Source: Saprospiraceae bacterium
GTDB lineage: Bacteria; Bacteroidota; Bacteroidia; Chitinophagales; Saprospiraceae
Assembly (NCBI GenBank): GCA_025056735.1
Contig: JANWVR010000106.1
Span: 1-56,350, forward strand
Direction: 5' to 3'
Length of the DNA stretch: 56,350 nt
Shown here: in pieces, positions 41,189 through 49,556 of the stretch
Layout: the number at the start of each line of letters is the position of its first letter
Position numbering within the stretch: position 1 is the first letter of the stretch
The notes under the pieces: model-generated
Told to the model about the DNA's origin: nothing
Database searches by the model: none
The model's input: only the letters and a program-made list of their open reading frames with translations
Translations under genes and position numbers: made by a program

Positions 41189-41725
41189 TTATTTCAACTC
41201 CATCACTTCCACGCCCAGTAGCCCGCACCGCACGGGCAATAATACGGTATCGCCGGGTTGGGTGATGGGAAAGTAAGGCTGGCTCTTGTACTGGAACTGG
41301 CGCAGGTGTTCGCCGTCTTTAACTATGAGGCGATAACCAGTAACCTCAATAGGCTGGTAACGCAGCCAGCCGTAGGCAGAGGCTACATAAGGCGCTTCAG
41401 CCACAAACTTGAACGGGCGATGCTCCACTGAGCCGCCAGCGCGGTTGAGCCGGCTGGCAAACAGCGGCATGAATAGCGGGATGAAGAAAACAATAAGCAA
41501 CACCTCGGGTAGATGATTAGCCCAGGGCGTCAGACGTTTACGCAGGAAGTACAGCAGGGCGCCAGCCAAAAGGAGTCCGAAAAGAAAGGCGCCCAGTACC
41601 AAACGACTGGCCTGCAGTGTATTGGTAAATACTGGATACTCGCGCGTGTACAGCCAGATCAGGCCAAACAGTACGATCACCGCAGCCATCGCTACCAAAC
41701 GTTCGCGCCAGGAGAGATCATCCAT
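41189..41725 (-). CDS. Membrane protein of unknown function
   Basis: The 178-aa protein has three membrane segments near the N-terminus (LVAMAAVIVLFGLIWLY, LVLGAFLFGLLLAGALLYFL, LPEVLLIVFFIPLFMPLF). About 75 soluble residues then contain FKFVAEAPYVASAYGWLRYQ and PYFPITQPGDTVLLPVRCG. I do not recognise the family. ATG 41725 was chosen: the longer in-frame start at 41773 would translate part of the repeat array. The array ends only 10 bp upstream of this start codon. The atp operon terminator lies further upstream, so the gene needs its own promoter, which must lie within or beyond the array. Confidence 0.7.
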   Translation of the reverse strand: MDDLSWRERLVAMAAVIVLFGLIWLYTREYPVFTNTLQASRLVLGAFLFGLLLAGALLYFLRKRLTPWANHLPEVLLIVFFIPLFMPLFASRLNRAGGSVEHRPFKFVAEAPYVASAYGWLRYQPIEVTGYRLIVKDGEHLRQFQYKSQPYFPITQPGDTVLLPVRCGLLGVEVMELK

Positions 41726-41735
41726 AGTACCCGTA

Positions 41736-41935
41736 AAGTAACCGCCAAACTTGTTTGGCCCAGTAACCGCCAAACTTGTTTGGCCAAGTAATCACCAAAC
41801 TTGTTTGGCCAAGTAACCGCTAAACTTGTTTGGCCCAGTAACCGCCAAACTTGTTTGGCCAAGTAACCGCCAAACTTGTTTGGCCAAGTAATCACCAAAC
41901 TTGTTTGGCCAAGTAACCGCCAAACTTGTTTGGCC
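41736..41935. repeat. Array of eight 25-bp direct repeats, each with a palindrome
   Basis: Eight back-to-back units begin at 41736, 41761, 41786, 41811, 41836, 41861, 41886 and 41911. Each reads (A/C)AGTAA(C/T)C(G/A)C(C/T)AAACTTGTTTGGCC. The core CCAAACTTGTTTGG is a perfect palindrome apart from its central TT; variation is confined to the 9-10 bp between palindromes and one C-to-T change in unit 4. The array ends 10 bp before the start codon of the membrane gene. A related pair lies before recQ (53289-53331). Confidence 0.95.
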
Positions 41936-41999
41936 CCAAAAATAAAGCCCCTCACGCACAGAAATACCGCAAAGTCAAAAGAAACATGCGCCGGCCATG

Positions 42000-42035
42000 A
42001 AAAAAAGCCCTGTTGCGAGTATACTGCAACAGGGC
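42000..42035 (-). terminator. Rho-independent terminator of the atp operon
   Basis: On the minus strand a perfect 10-bp stem, GCCCTGTTGC with GCAACAGGGC (42026-42035 with 42007-42016) and a 9-nt loop, is followed by seven Ts (complement of 42000-42006). It lies 38 bp past the atpG stop. Confidence 0.92.
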
Positions 42036-42073
42036 CGGGGGGGGAGGTATTCGATCGTTGGTTTGTTTTCTCA

Positions 42074-42967
42074 TTAGGTGCCTTCCAGTGCTGCTGCACC
42101 GCCGACGATTTCGGTCAGTTCGGTTGTGATGGCTTCCTGGCGCGCCTTGTTGTAGCTGATACGTAGTTCTTTAAGCAGTTCCTCAGCGTTGTCAGTGGCC
42201 TTGTCCATGGCAGTCATGCGAGCGCCGTGTTCGCTGGCGTGTGTGTCGAGCATGGTTTTGTGGAACTGCAGCTGCAAGATGCTGGGTACCAGCGTCTCCA
42301 GCAGTTGTTGTTTGTCTGGTTCAAAGATGTAGTCGGCGCGTTTTTTAGTGCCTTCGGCAGGAGTCATCTTCGGTACTGGGAGCCATTGTTCTACCATTGG
42401 GTATTGCGTGGCGGCATTTTTGAAATGTCCGTAGACGATATCAATGGCGTCGTATTGCCCTGCTAAGAACGCATCCATGAGCGTACGCGCTAAAGCGCTG
42501 GTATTTTCGTAAGTCAGGTGATTGAAGAGGTCTATGTGGTCGGTGTTGAAGTTTATGTCGCGATAGCGGCGACGGAAGAAGTCGTAGCCTTTTTTACCAA
42601 CAAACAACATCGTTAACCGACCGGCTTGGCGCTGTTCGGCGTACTTGGCCTGAATGTGCGCAGCAGCCTCTTTGTTGATGTTTGAATTAAAGGCGCCGCA
42701 TAGCCCTCGGTTCGATGTAACGACGACCACCAGCACGTTCTTCACGTCGCGTTGGGTGCCAAAGGCCGTTGTCGCATCGCCATCTAAGTTGGACAGGATG
42801 TTGGATAGCATGCGGTTGAGGCGATTGGCATAGGGGCGCATCTGCACGATAGCCGACTGCGCTTTACGCAGCTTGGCTGCCGAGACCATCTTCATGGCCT
42901 TGGTAATCTGCTGCGTAGAAATGATAGACTTAATGCGCTCGCGAACTTCTTTGAGTCCTCTTGCCAT
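42074..42967 (-). CDS. atpG: F0F1 ATP synthase subunit gamma
   Basis: The gamma subunit is the central rotor shaft linking F0 rotation to catalysis in F1. The 297-aa protein starts with GLKEVRERIKSIISTQQITK, then AMKMVSAAKLRKAQSAIVQM, the conserved N-terminal helix. It contains VVVTSNRGLCGAFNSNINK and ends with ASEHGARMTAMDKATDNAEE, then ITTELTEIVGGAAAL, the C-terminal helix. It is the last gene of the atpBEFHAG unit, 67 bp after atpA, and is followed by a strong terminator. atpD and atpC do not follow, as is usual in Bacteroidota, where they lie elsewhere. Confidence 0.97.
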   Translation of the reverse strand: MARGLKEVRERIKSIISTQQITKAMKMVSAAKLRKAQSAIVQMRPYANRLNRMLSNILSNLDGDATTAFGTQRDVKNVLVVVVTSNRGLCGAFNSNINKEAAAHIQAKYAEQRQAGRLTMLFVGKKGYDFFRRRYRDINFNTDHIDLFNHLTYENTSALARTLMDAFLAGQYDAIDIVYGHFKNAATQYPMVEQWLPVPKMTPAEGTKKRADYIFEPDKQQLLETLVPSILQLQFHKTMLDTHASEHGARMTAMDKATDNAEELLKELRISYNKARQEAITTELTEIVGGAAALEGT

Positions 42968-43034
42968 GAGCTAAGGATTGTATGGCGAGACCGGCTTCTA
43001 ACTGCTGGCGCGCACCTCGAAGCCGGCTTCGCAC

Positions 43035-44621
43035 TTATTTTTTGTATTGTGCCGTCAGTTTGGCCGCCAGCTGGCGTACTTTTTCTAAGCTGGCCTCTTC
43101 TAATTTGCCTTTGCGGAACTCTTCCAATACGTCGGGCAGTTGCTGTTCCATTTCCATGAGGAAGATCTCCTCAAATTCGCTCACCTTGTTCAACGGTACG
43201 TCGCGCAGTAGATTGTTAGTGCCCAGATAGATGATGGCGATTTGCTTTTCTACCGGCATCGGGCTATACTGCGGCTGCTTGAGGATTTCCACGTTACGCG
43301 CGCCTTTGGCCAGGATGGCCTGCGTGGCGGCGTCGAGGTCGGAGCCGAATTTGGCAAACGCTTCCAGCTCGCGGTATTGCGCCTGGTCGAGCTTGAGTGT
43401 GCCGGCCACCTTTTTCATGGACTTAATCTGGGCGTTACCGCCTACGCGGCTTACCGAGATACCTACGTTGATGGCCGGGCGGATACCGGCGTTGAAAAGG
43501 TTGGACTCTAAGAAGATTTGCCCATCGGTGATAGAAATCACGTTGGTTGGGATGTAGGCCGATACGTCACCTGCCTGAGTTTCAATGAGTGGGAGCGCTG
43601 TCAGCGAGCCACCACCTTTAATCAACCCGGCTTTAACTAAGCTGGGCGGCAGGTCGTTCATCTGGCGCGCTACGTTGTCGTCATCAATGATCTTAGCGGC
43701 GCGTTCCAGCAAACGGCTGTGCAGGTAGAACACGTCGCCCGGATAGGCCTCGCGGCCCGGTGGACGGCGCAACAGCAGCGATACCTCGCGGTAAGCAACA
43801 GCTTGTTTCGACAGGTCGTCATAAACCACAAGGGCCGGGCGACCTGTGTCGCGGAAATACTCGCCAATGGCAGCGCCGGCAAACGGTGCGTAGAATTGCA
43901 GGGGAGCAGGGTCAGACGCCGAAGCCGATACAATAACCGTGTAGGGCATAGCGCCGTATTCTTCAAGCGTGCGCGCAATCTGAGCCACCGTAGAGGCCTT
44001 CTGCCCACAGGCAACGTAGATACAGTACACGGGCTCGCCGCGTTCGTAGAACTCTCTCTGGTTGATGATAGTATCTACTGCGATAGCCGACTTGCCCGTT
44101 TGGCGGTCACCAATGATCAGCTCGCGCTGACCACGCCCAATGGGGATCATGGCGTCAATGGCTTTGATGCCCGTCTGCAGCGGCTCGTTTACCGGGCGGC
44201 GATAAATAACGCCTGGCGCTTTTCGCTCTAAAGGCATTTCGTACTTCTGGCCGCCGATTGGACCTTTACCGTCAATAGGTTGGCCCAAAGGGTTGACGAC
44301 ACGGCCCAGAAAACCTTCACCTACCTCGATAGAAGCGATTTTGCCGGTGCGCTTTACTAAGGAACCCTCGTGGATACCTGCCGAGGAGCCCATGAGCACT
44401 ACGCCCACGTTGTCCTCTTCTAAATTGAGCACAATGGCCTGGACGCCGTTCTCAAATTCTACCAGCTCGCCCGACTGTGCACGATTGAGGCCGTAAACGC
44501 GAGCAATGCCATCGCCCACCTGGAGCACCGTGCCTACCTCCTCCAATTGGGTATCTGTGTCGAAACCCGACAGATGTTGCTTGAGTATTGCCGAGATTTC
44601 TTCCGGTCGAATGTCTGCCAT
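43035..44621 (-). CDS. atpA: F0F1 ATP synthase subunit alpha
   Basis: The alpha subunit forms the non-catalytic nucleotide sites of the F1 hexamer. The 528-aa protein has the Walker A loop [10 protein letters not shown] (residues 171-180), [49 protein letters not shown] (including the arginine-finger neighbourhood) and [15 protein letters not shown]. Its length is slightly greater than the 513 aa of E. coli. It lies between atpH (39 bp upstream) and atpG. Confidence 0.98.
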   Translation of the reverse strand: MADIRPEEISAILKQHLSGFDTDTQLEEVGTVLQVGDGIARVYGLNRAQSGELVEFENGVQAIVLNLEEDNVGVVLMGSSAGIHEGSLVKRTGKIASIEVGEGFLGRVVNPLGQPIDGKGPIGGQKYEMPLERKAPGVIYRRPVNEPLQTGIKAIDAMIPIGRGQRELIIGDRQTGKSAIAVDTIINQREFYERGEPVYCIYVACGQKASTVAQIARTLEEYGAMPYTVIVSASASDPAPLQFYAPFAGAAIGEYFRDTGRPALVVYDDLSKQAVAYREVSLLLRRPPGREAYPGDVFYLHSRLLERAAKIIDDDNVARQMNDLPPSLVKAGLIKGGGSLTALPLIETQAGDVSAYIPTNVISITDGQIFLESNLFNAGIRPAINVGISVSRVGGNAQIKSMKKVAGTLKLDQAQYRELEAFAKFGSDLDAATQAILAKGARNVEILKQPQYSPMPVEKQIAIIYLGTNNLLRDVPLNKVSEFEEIFLMEMEQQLPDVLEEFRKGKLEEASLEKVRQLAAKLTAQYKK

Positions 44622-44660
44622 ATTGTTCTGAATGTGTGTTTTGCGGATAAAAAACGGTTT

Positions 44661-45221
44661 TTAAAACTCCCGTACGTACTGATTTTTGCTATATTCTGCT
44701 CTCAAATCGGCTAATCGGCTGGCTATGCTGGCGTCGTAGCGCTTGTCGTCGAATTCCAAGATAAAACCACCGACGAGCGATGGGTCTATGTGGGTAGTGA
44801 TCTCTAAATTCTCAGTAGCCAACCCACTGGTACGTATGCGCTCCTTAATTTGCTCTAATACAGCCTCGGAGAGCGGCCCAGCACTAATAATCCGAACAGA
44901 GGTAATCCTTCGGATAGCTTTGTACTGATTAAAAAACTCCCGCGCCACCTCAGGCAGATACGCCTCGCGGCCTTTTCGGATGAGTAGCTGCAAGTACCCC
45001 AGTGTGAGCGCGCTGACTTTGCCTTCAAAAAGGGCTTTAACGACGGCTAACTTTTTATCTGCCGGAACAATGGGGCTTTTCATCAATAGGTAAAAATCGC
45101 GGCTTTGAACCGCTTTATCCAGCAGTTGCATGTCACTGTGGACGGCCTCTAATTCGCCGCGTTCAACGGCTAAAGCAATCAACGACTTGGTATAGCGCGC
45201 TGCAATTCGATGGTTCGACAT
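44661..45221 (-). CDS. atpH: F0F1 ATP synthase subunit delta
   Basis: The delta subunit connects the top of F1 to the peripheral stalk. The 186-aa protein has the N-terminal helical bundle (IAARYTKSLIALAVERGELE, VVKALFEGKVSALTLGYLQL, LIRKGREAYLPEVAREF). The C-terminal domain contains ITSVRIISAGPLSEAVLEQI and IDPSLVGGFILEFDDKRYDA, typical of the family. It is placed between atpF and atpA with 23- and 39-bp gaps, consistent with one operon. Confidence 0.95.
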   Translation of the reverse strand: MSNHRIAARYTKSLIALAVERGELEAVHSDMQLLDKAVQSRDFYLLMKSPIVPADKKLAVVKALFEGKVSALTLGYLQLLIRKGREAYLPEVAREFFNQYKAIRRITSVRIISAGPLSEAVLEQIKERIRTSGLATENLEITTHIDPSLVGGFILEFDDKRYDASIASRLADLRAEYSKNQYVREF

Positions 45222-45244
45222 AGAGAGAGTCCTGACTGTTTTTT

Positions 45245-45757
45245 TTAGTTCAGGCGCATTTTTTCAGCCAATTGACGTGCATAAGCCTCTTGCTCGGCTT
45301 TATTGCTGAGTTCGCGCTGCAGGAGTTTTTCAGCGATTTCCACTGCCATTTGACCGGCCGTGTTTCTCAGTTCGACTAAGGCGGCCATTTTCTGGTTCTC
45401 GATGTCGTGCAGGGCACTTTCCACTTTTCGGCGATATTCGGCGTTGGCTCGCTCTTTGGCTTCAGCAAGGATTTGCTCCTTAGCTTCTTTGGCCTCTCTC
45501 AGCATTTGGGCGCGTTCCTCGCGTGCCTGAGCCAGCAGTTTTTCGTTTTCTGCCTGAAGGTTGGCCATCTCTTCGCGGGCTTTCTTGGCCTCATCGAGGG
45601 CATTCTGGATGTCTTGTTCGCGCTTTTTAAGGGCATTTGCGATGGGCTTAAAGGCAAAGCGCGCTACCAGCGTCCAGAAAATCAGGAAAATGAGGACCGT
45701 CCAGAACAACAAGCCGGGTTCGGGCTTAATGACGGAAAAATCTCCTAAAAGAAGCAT
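45245..45757 (-). CDS. atpF: F0F1 ATP synthase subunit b
   Basis: Subunit b is the peripheral stalk. The 170-aa protein has one N-terminal membrane helix (LLFWTVLIFLIFWTLVARFA, residues 16-35). A long charged coiled coil follows (ALKKREQDIQNALDEAKKAR, ENEKLLAQAREERAQML, and onward) with the short conserved end AVEIAEKLLQRELSN. It dimerises in the membrane and binds delta. A 139-bp gap with a stem-loop separates it from atpE upstream. Confidence 0.95.
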   Translation of the reverse strand: MLLLGDFSVIKPEPGLLFWTVLIFLIFWTLVARFAFKPIANALKKREQDIQNALDEAKKAREEMANLQAENEKLLAQAREERAQMLREAKEAKEQILAEAKERANAEYRRKVESALHDIENQKMAALVELRNTAGQMAVEIAEKLLQRELSNKAEQEAYARQLAEKMRLN

Positions 45758-45842
45758 ACAGAAGGTATAAGTTTGAGAAGATTTTTTTATGCTTAGCGCT
45801 CGCCCCCCGGAAGGGTCAGCGCGTATGTGTTTGAGAGAAAAT

Positions 45843-45881
45843 CCGGGTCATTGCGTCGCCAACCGCTTCGCGCCGACCCGG
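45843..45881 (-). promoter_or_regulatory. Stem-loop in the atpE-atpF gap
   Basis: CCGGGTC (45843-45849) and GACCCGG (45875-45881) form a 7-bp GC-rich stem, with further GCG/CGC pairing inside. Without a U-tract it is unlikely to terminate fully. It may protect the 3' end of the atpBE message and raise the output of the c subunit, which is needed in multiple copies. Confidence 0.5.
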
Positions 45882-45896
45882 GAAGTGCGTCTCTTT

Positions 45897-46112
<216 letters not shown>

Positions 46113-46141
46113 CTATTTAATAAATGAATGATTTACTGCTG

Positions 46142-47434
46142 TTAGTGGTGATGCGGTTCTTCCACGGCTGTACCAATGTAAACCGCTGACAACATGGTGA
46201 AAATGAACGCCTGGAGGAAAGCTACCAGCAGTTCAAGCGTCATCATGAAAAGTGTCATTGGCACGGAGGCCAGAATGCCCGAGATGGAACCACTCAGGCT
46301 CTCACCGCCTTTGCCGAAAATGAAAATAAGCCCCACGAAACTCACAATGACGATATGCCCCGCCGTAATGTTAGCAAACAAACGGAGCAGCAACGTGAAA
46401 GGACGGAGAAAAAGTCCCAGAATTTCGATGGGCGTAAGGATGAGAATTTTGAGCACCGCCGGCACACCGGGCATCCACAGCGTGTGCTCCCAGAAGTGTT
46501 TGTTGGCACTCAGCGTCGAAATGAGGAAAGTGAATACTGCCAGCACCAGTGTGACCGAGATATTACCCGTCACATTGGCACCGCCTGGGAAAAAAGGTAT
46601 CTGGCCTATCAAGTTGAGACCCAGGATGAAGAAGAAGATAGCCAATAAATAGGGTAGATACTTTTCATATTTGGGACCGATATTGGGCTTGGCTACCTCG
46701 TCGCGAATGAAAATAATAAACGGCTCTAAGAAATTTTGCAACCCTTTTGGCGCCTTGCCCTGGCGCTTGATCGCCGTGCGTGCTGCGGCGCGCAGGAGCA
46801 AAAACAGCACCAAAGCCGTCAGCAGCATCGTGAACACGTTGCGCGTGATGGAAAAATCGTAGAAAGAGGTAATACCGCCGCCCATGAGGCCGCCGTCGAA
46901 AGTCGTCTTAGGGTCTAAGGGCTCGCATTGGCCGTTGATGATGGCGTAGTAGGCCGTTTTTTTCTTGCCTTCGGGCGTCTCGACTTCCTGGTGGGTGTAA
47001 TCACTTACCGGGAACGAGCCGTGCGCATACTGTGGGTTAGTCAGGCGCATGATGTTGCCGTGTACCAACACATAACCATCTTGAGAGCGCGTTCCGTTGC
47101 CGTGGTGGTGGGCCTCAAAGGCAGCCGTTGTCGTGAATTTCCAACCGTGTCCCGGAGCATATAAAATGCAAGGGAGATGCACATACAGGTCGCCAACGAT
47201 GTGAATGGCGTTGGCATCGGAAATGTGATGTAAGGCAGCTTCTCCAGCATCAAAGGGGCGCTCTTCGTTGACCGAGTGCCCACAGTCTGCGTGAGGCACA
47301 TCATGGTGCTCCTGTTGCACAGGGGCGGCGCCTGTCTCGGGTTGGTGGTGCGAGTGGTGCTCCCCTTGCGCCAACGCGCCAACGCTTAACGCACTAAAAA
47401 CCAGAACAATCCAGAAAGGACGAAAAAACCTCAT
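46142..47434 (-). CDS. atpB: F0F1 ATP synthase subunit a with His-rich periplasmic extension
   Basis: Subunit a forms the proton half-channels next to the c ring. The 430-aa protein is much longer than the ~270 aa of E. coli. Residues 1-23 look like a signal peptide ending ALAQ. Residues 24 to about 205 are a hydrophilic, His-rich region (EHHSHHQPE, LHHISDANAIHIVGDLYVHL, PCILYAPGHGWK). The canonical membrane part follows, with the essential Arg R351 in LLLRLFANITAGHIVI. The C-terminus ends EEPHHH. Extensions of this type are known in Bacteroidota AtpB, and their role is not clear to me. It is the first gene of atpBEFHAG and has an excellent promoter. Confidence 0.95.
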   Translation of the reverse strand: MRFFRPFWIVLVFSALSVGALAQGEHHSHHQPETGAAPVQQEHHDVPHADCGHSVNEERPFDAGEAALHHISDANAIHIVGDLYVHLPCILYAPGHGWKFTTTAAFEAHHHGNGTRSQDGYVLVHGNIMRLTNPQYAHGSFPVSDYTHQEVETPEGKKKTAYYAIINGQCEPLDPKTTFDGGLMGGGITSFYDFSITRNVFTMLLTALVLFLLLRAAARTAIKRQGKAPKGLQNFLEPFIIFIRDEVAKPNIGPKYEKYLPYLLAIFFFILGLNLIGQIPFFPGGANVTGNISVTLVLAVFTFLISTLSANKHFWEHTLWMPGVPAVLKILILTPIEILGLFLRPFTLLLRLFANITAGHIVIVSFVGLIFIFGKGGESLSGSISGILASVPMTLFMMTLELLVAFLQAFIFTMLSAVYIGTAVEEPHHH

Positions 47435-47469
47435 ATTTATTTGGGAGAAGGCTCCGATAAAATCGGCGG

Positions 47470-47500
47470 CAAAAGTACAACGGTCATTTGGTTTCAAAAA
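47470..47500 (-). promoter_or_regulatory. Promoter of the atp operon
   Basis: On the minus strand TTTTTG (complement of 47495-47500), a 17-nt spacer, and TACTTTTG (complement of 47470-47477) match the consensus, 36 nt before the atpB start. Confidence 0.8.
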
Positions 47501-47705
47501 CTGGGCGGATTTATTTTTCAAAAAATAATGAGGAAAGCGTGCTCTTTGCGCATTTCGCTCAAAATTATATTCGGAATGGCAAAAATGTCGACTGGATGAG
47601 GCGGGTCTGTGGCATTCAAAGGGTCTGTTAAGGAAAAGGTTAAGTAGGCGTCTGAGCATAATCCGCCAAATGCCCATGCGTCTGTAGGGTATTCTTCACC
47701 AAAAT

Positions 47706-48143
47706 ATGCGTTTTATTATGGCAAAGAAAGATCTGTGGGTGACGGTATTGGTTCTCTTGCTGGCGGGAGCGGTCAATGCGCAGGTAGACCGACGTCCTGC
47801 TGCTAATGGGCAAAAAGAGCGTGCCGAGAGCCGCAAATCCGAAGGTATTCGCCAGCATGCGGAGGACAAATCGGACGGCGCAGCCTTTAGCGGTCGAGGG
47901 CGCGGCGGAGACAAGAACCTGCGTGACAAAGAACACCGCAAAGGCAAAAAGGGGCGCAAAGGGCATAAAAAGCACGCTGGCCCTCGCCACGAGGGGCGCC
48001 ACGCCGACGAGGGTAGCGCCCCCTCTCCGCAAACACGCCCGGGTGCGGGTGGCAGCAAGGAACCGGCGCCTACACCGCCGCGCCGACCGGGCGAACGACC
48101 TACCTCCGGGGCAGAGCCTAAAAATCTACCCAGAAGACAATAA
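47706..48143 (+). CDS. Small secreted, highly basic low-complexity protein
   Basis: The 145-aa protein begins with a signal peptide (MAKKDLWVTVLVLLLAGAVN, cleavage after AQ; ATG 47718 is an alternative start). The mature part is dominated by Lys, Arg, Gly and His, with blocks such as KEHRKGKKGRKGHKKHAGPR, and a Pro-rich tail (PTPPRRPGERP). No fold or family is evident; it is probably disordered. It could bind anionic polymers such as DNA, polyphosphate or surface polysaccharide, but that is speculation. A clear terminator follows, which supports a real transcription unit. A long opposing frame on the minus strand has no protein-like features. Confidence 0.6.
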   Translation: MRFIMAKKDLWVTVLVLLLAGAVNAQVDRRPAANGQKERAESRKSEGIRQHAEDKSDGAAFSGRGRGGDKNLRDKEHRKGKKGRKGHKKHAGPRHEGRHADEGSAPSPQTRPGAGGSKEPAPTPPRRPGERPTSGAEPKNLPRRQ

Positions 48144-48169
48144 GCAATGCAATCCTTCCCTCATGCTTG

Positions 48170-48204
48170 CGGGCAGTCTGGAAAAATGGGCTGCCCGTCT
48201 TTTA
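48170..48204 (+). terminator. Terminator after the basic secreted protein
   Basis: CGGGCAG (48170-48176) pairs with CTGCCCG (48191-48197), followed by TCTTTTA on the plus strand, just before the convergent CNNM-type gene ends at 48206. Confidence 0.75.
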
Positions 48205-48205
48205 C

Positions 48206-49504
48206 TTATACGGCCTCTGCAATCCGTCGCCGAACCTCTACAACTTCAGGGCTGGTCTTGTACATCTTTAGAACGGTTACCTCGTATTCGCCCACAGATA
48301 TCACGCTGCCCTCTTCCGGAATACCATCGAGCACTTTGAGCAGTAGGCCGGCCAGCGTGTCGTAGTCGTCATCCAAAGGGAAAGGCATCGGTAGATGTTC
48401 GTTGATGCGCTCCAAATTAGTCTGCGCCAGTATGCGCCACACACCTTCGCCAATGTTGACGACGGGTGGCTGCTCCTGGTCGTATTCGTCCTGAATTTCA
48501 CCAACCAGCTCCTCCAGAATGTCTTCCATGGTAACAATACCAGCCGTTCCGCCAAACTCGTTAGTAACAACGGCCAGTTGCAGCCGGTCGCGTTGGAACT
48601 GGCGCAGCAGCTGGACGATTTTCTTGTTCGGATGGGTGTACAACACGGGCCGCATGAGTTCGCTCAGGGTCTTGTTCGACTGCTCTACCTGGGCCACCAG
48701 CAGGTCCTTAGTGTGAACAAAACCCAGGATTCGGTCTAACGTGTCCTCGAAGACGGGATAACGCGAATAGCCCTCCCGCAAAGCAAACGAGACAGCCTCG
48801 GATAGCGGCGTCTCAATGCGCATACCCACCACCTGCGTGCGCGGCGTCATAATGTGCTTGACTAAGCGCTCGTCAAATGCAAAAACGTTGTGGATAAGCT
48901 CGCGCTCCGAAGCTTGGATGGCGCCGCTCTCCGCACTTTCAGAAATGATGAGTTTGAGTTCCTCTTCGGAGTGTGCCTCCGAATGCCCGACCAATCGGAT
49001 GCCCATAACCCGAAGGATCAAGTTGGCCAGCCCGTTGAGCAGCCAGATAAAAGGGCGAAACAGGTAGTAGAAGAATTTGAGGGGTAGCGCCACCCATAGC
49101 GTAGTGCGTGTAGGGTATCGAATGGCCATGGATTTGGGGGCCAGTTCTCCAAAGACAATATGCAGCACCGTGATGGAGGCAAAGGCCACGGGGAGTGCAA
49201 TTCGATGGGCTACACCGGGATCTGGGGCTATGCCCAGCCAGGTCATCATATTTAGAATGATGGCGCCCACGACAGGTTCGCCTATCCAACCCAGACCCAG
49301 GCTTGCCAAAGTAATGCCCAACTGGGTGGCCGCTAAGTAACTATCCAAATGGCCAACAACACTTTCTGCGATGCGTGCTACGGCGCTGCTACCCGCGCGC
49401 ATCTGAATTTGAGAGGCGCGAACTTTCACAATGGCAAACTCTGCAGCAACAAAGAAGCCATTCAGGAAGACTAAGAACGCCGTGAGTAAAAGGTCAGAGA
49501 TCAT
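48206..49504 (-). CDS. CNNM/CBS-domain membrane protein (CorB/HlyC-type)
   Basis: The 432-aa protein has an N-terminal CNNM transmembrane domain (LLLTAFLVFLNGFFVAAEFA, SYLAATQLGITLASLGLGWI, IRLVGHSEAHSEEELKLI), then a CBS pair (AFDERLVKHIMTPRTQVVGM; LQLAVVTNEFGGTAGIVTM) and the C-terminal CorC/HlyC domain (HLPMPFPLDDDYDTLAGLLL). Such proteins are linked to Mg2+ and other divalent cation export; the old name hemolysin is historical. The family is secure, the ion is not proven. It is similar in layout to GldE, but no gliding-specific feature was identified. It is transcribed after valS and a hypothetical gene on the same strand. Confidence 0.92.
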   Translation of the reverse strand: MISDLLLTAFLVFLNGFFVAAEFAIVKVRASQIQMRAGSSAVARIAESVVGHLDSYLAATQLGITLASLGLGWIGEPVVGAIILNMMTWLGIAPDPGVAHRIALPVAFASITVLHIVFGELAPKSMAIRYPTRTTLWVALPLKFFYYLFRPFIWLLNGLANLILRVMGIRLVGHSEAHSEEELKLIISESAESGAIQASERELIHNVFAFDERLVKHIMTPRTQVVGMRIETPLSEAVSFALREGYSRYPVFEDTLDRILGFVHTKDLLVAQVEQSNKTLSELMRPVLYTHPNKKIVQLLRQFQRDRLQLAVVTNEFGGTAGIVTMEDILEELVGEIQDEYDQEQPPVVNIGEGVWRILAQTNLERINEHLPMPFPLDDDYDTLAGLLLKVLDGIPEEGSVISVGEYEVTVLKMYKTSPEVVEVRRRIAEAV

Positions 49505-49556
49505 AAATTTTCAGCCCTGCGGCCGTTTTTTATTTAAGTAGAATAATAAGGTGTGC

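Larger units (their letters stand above)
41726..42073. other. Intergenic stretch holding the 25-bp array and the atp terminator
   Basis: These 348 bp lie between atpG and the membrane gene, both read on the minus strand. They contain eight tandem palindromic units (41736-41935), a spacer with no recognised promoter box, and the atp terminator (42000-42035). The open frame that crosses it is repeat-encoded. Confidence 0.8.

Noticed and set aside
41736-41935. CRISPR array
   Set aside because: The segments between the palindromes are only 9-10 bp and nearly identical, and no cas genes are in the window.
41692-42099. Open frame through the 25-bp array on the minus strand
   Set aside because: The 25-bp period shifts frame in each unit, giving an artificial repeat peptide; it also crosses the atp terminator.
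47640-48032. 130-codon minus-strand frame opposite the basic secreted protein
   Set aside because: The plus-strand frame has a signal peptide and a terminator; the minus one has neither.
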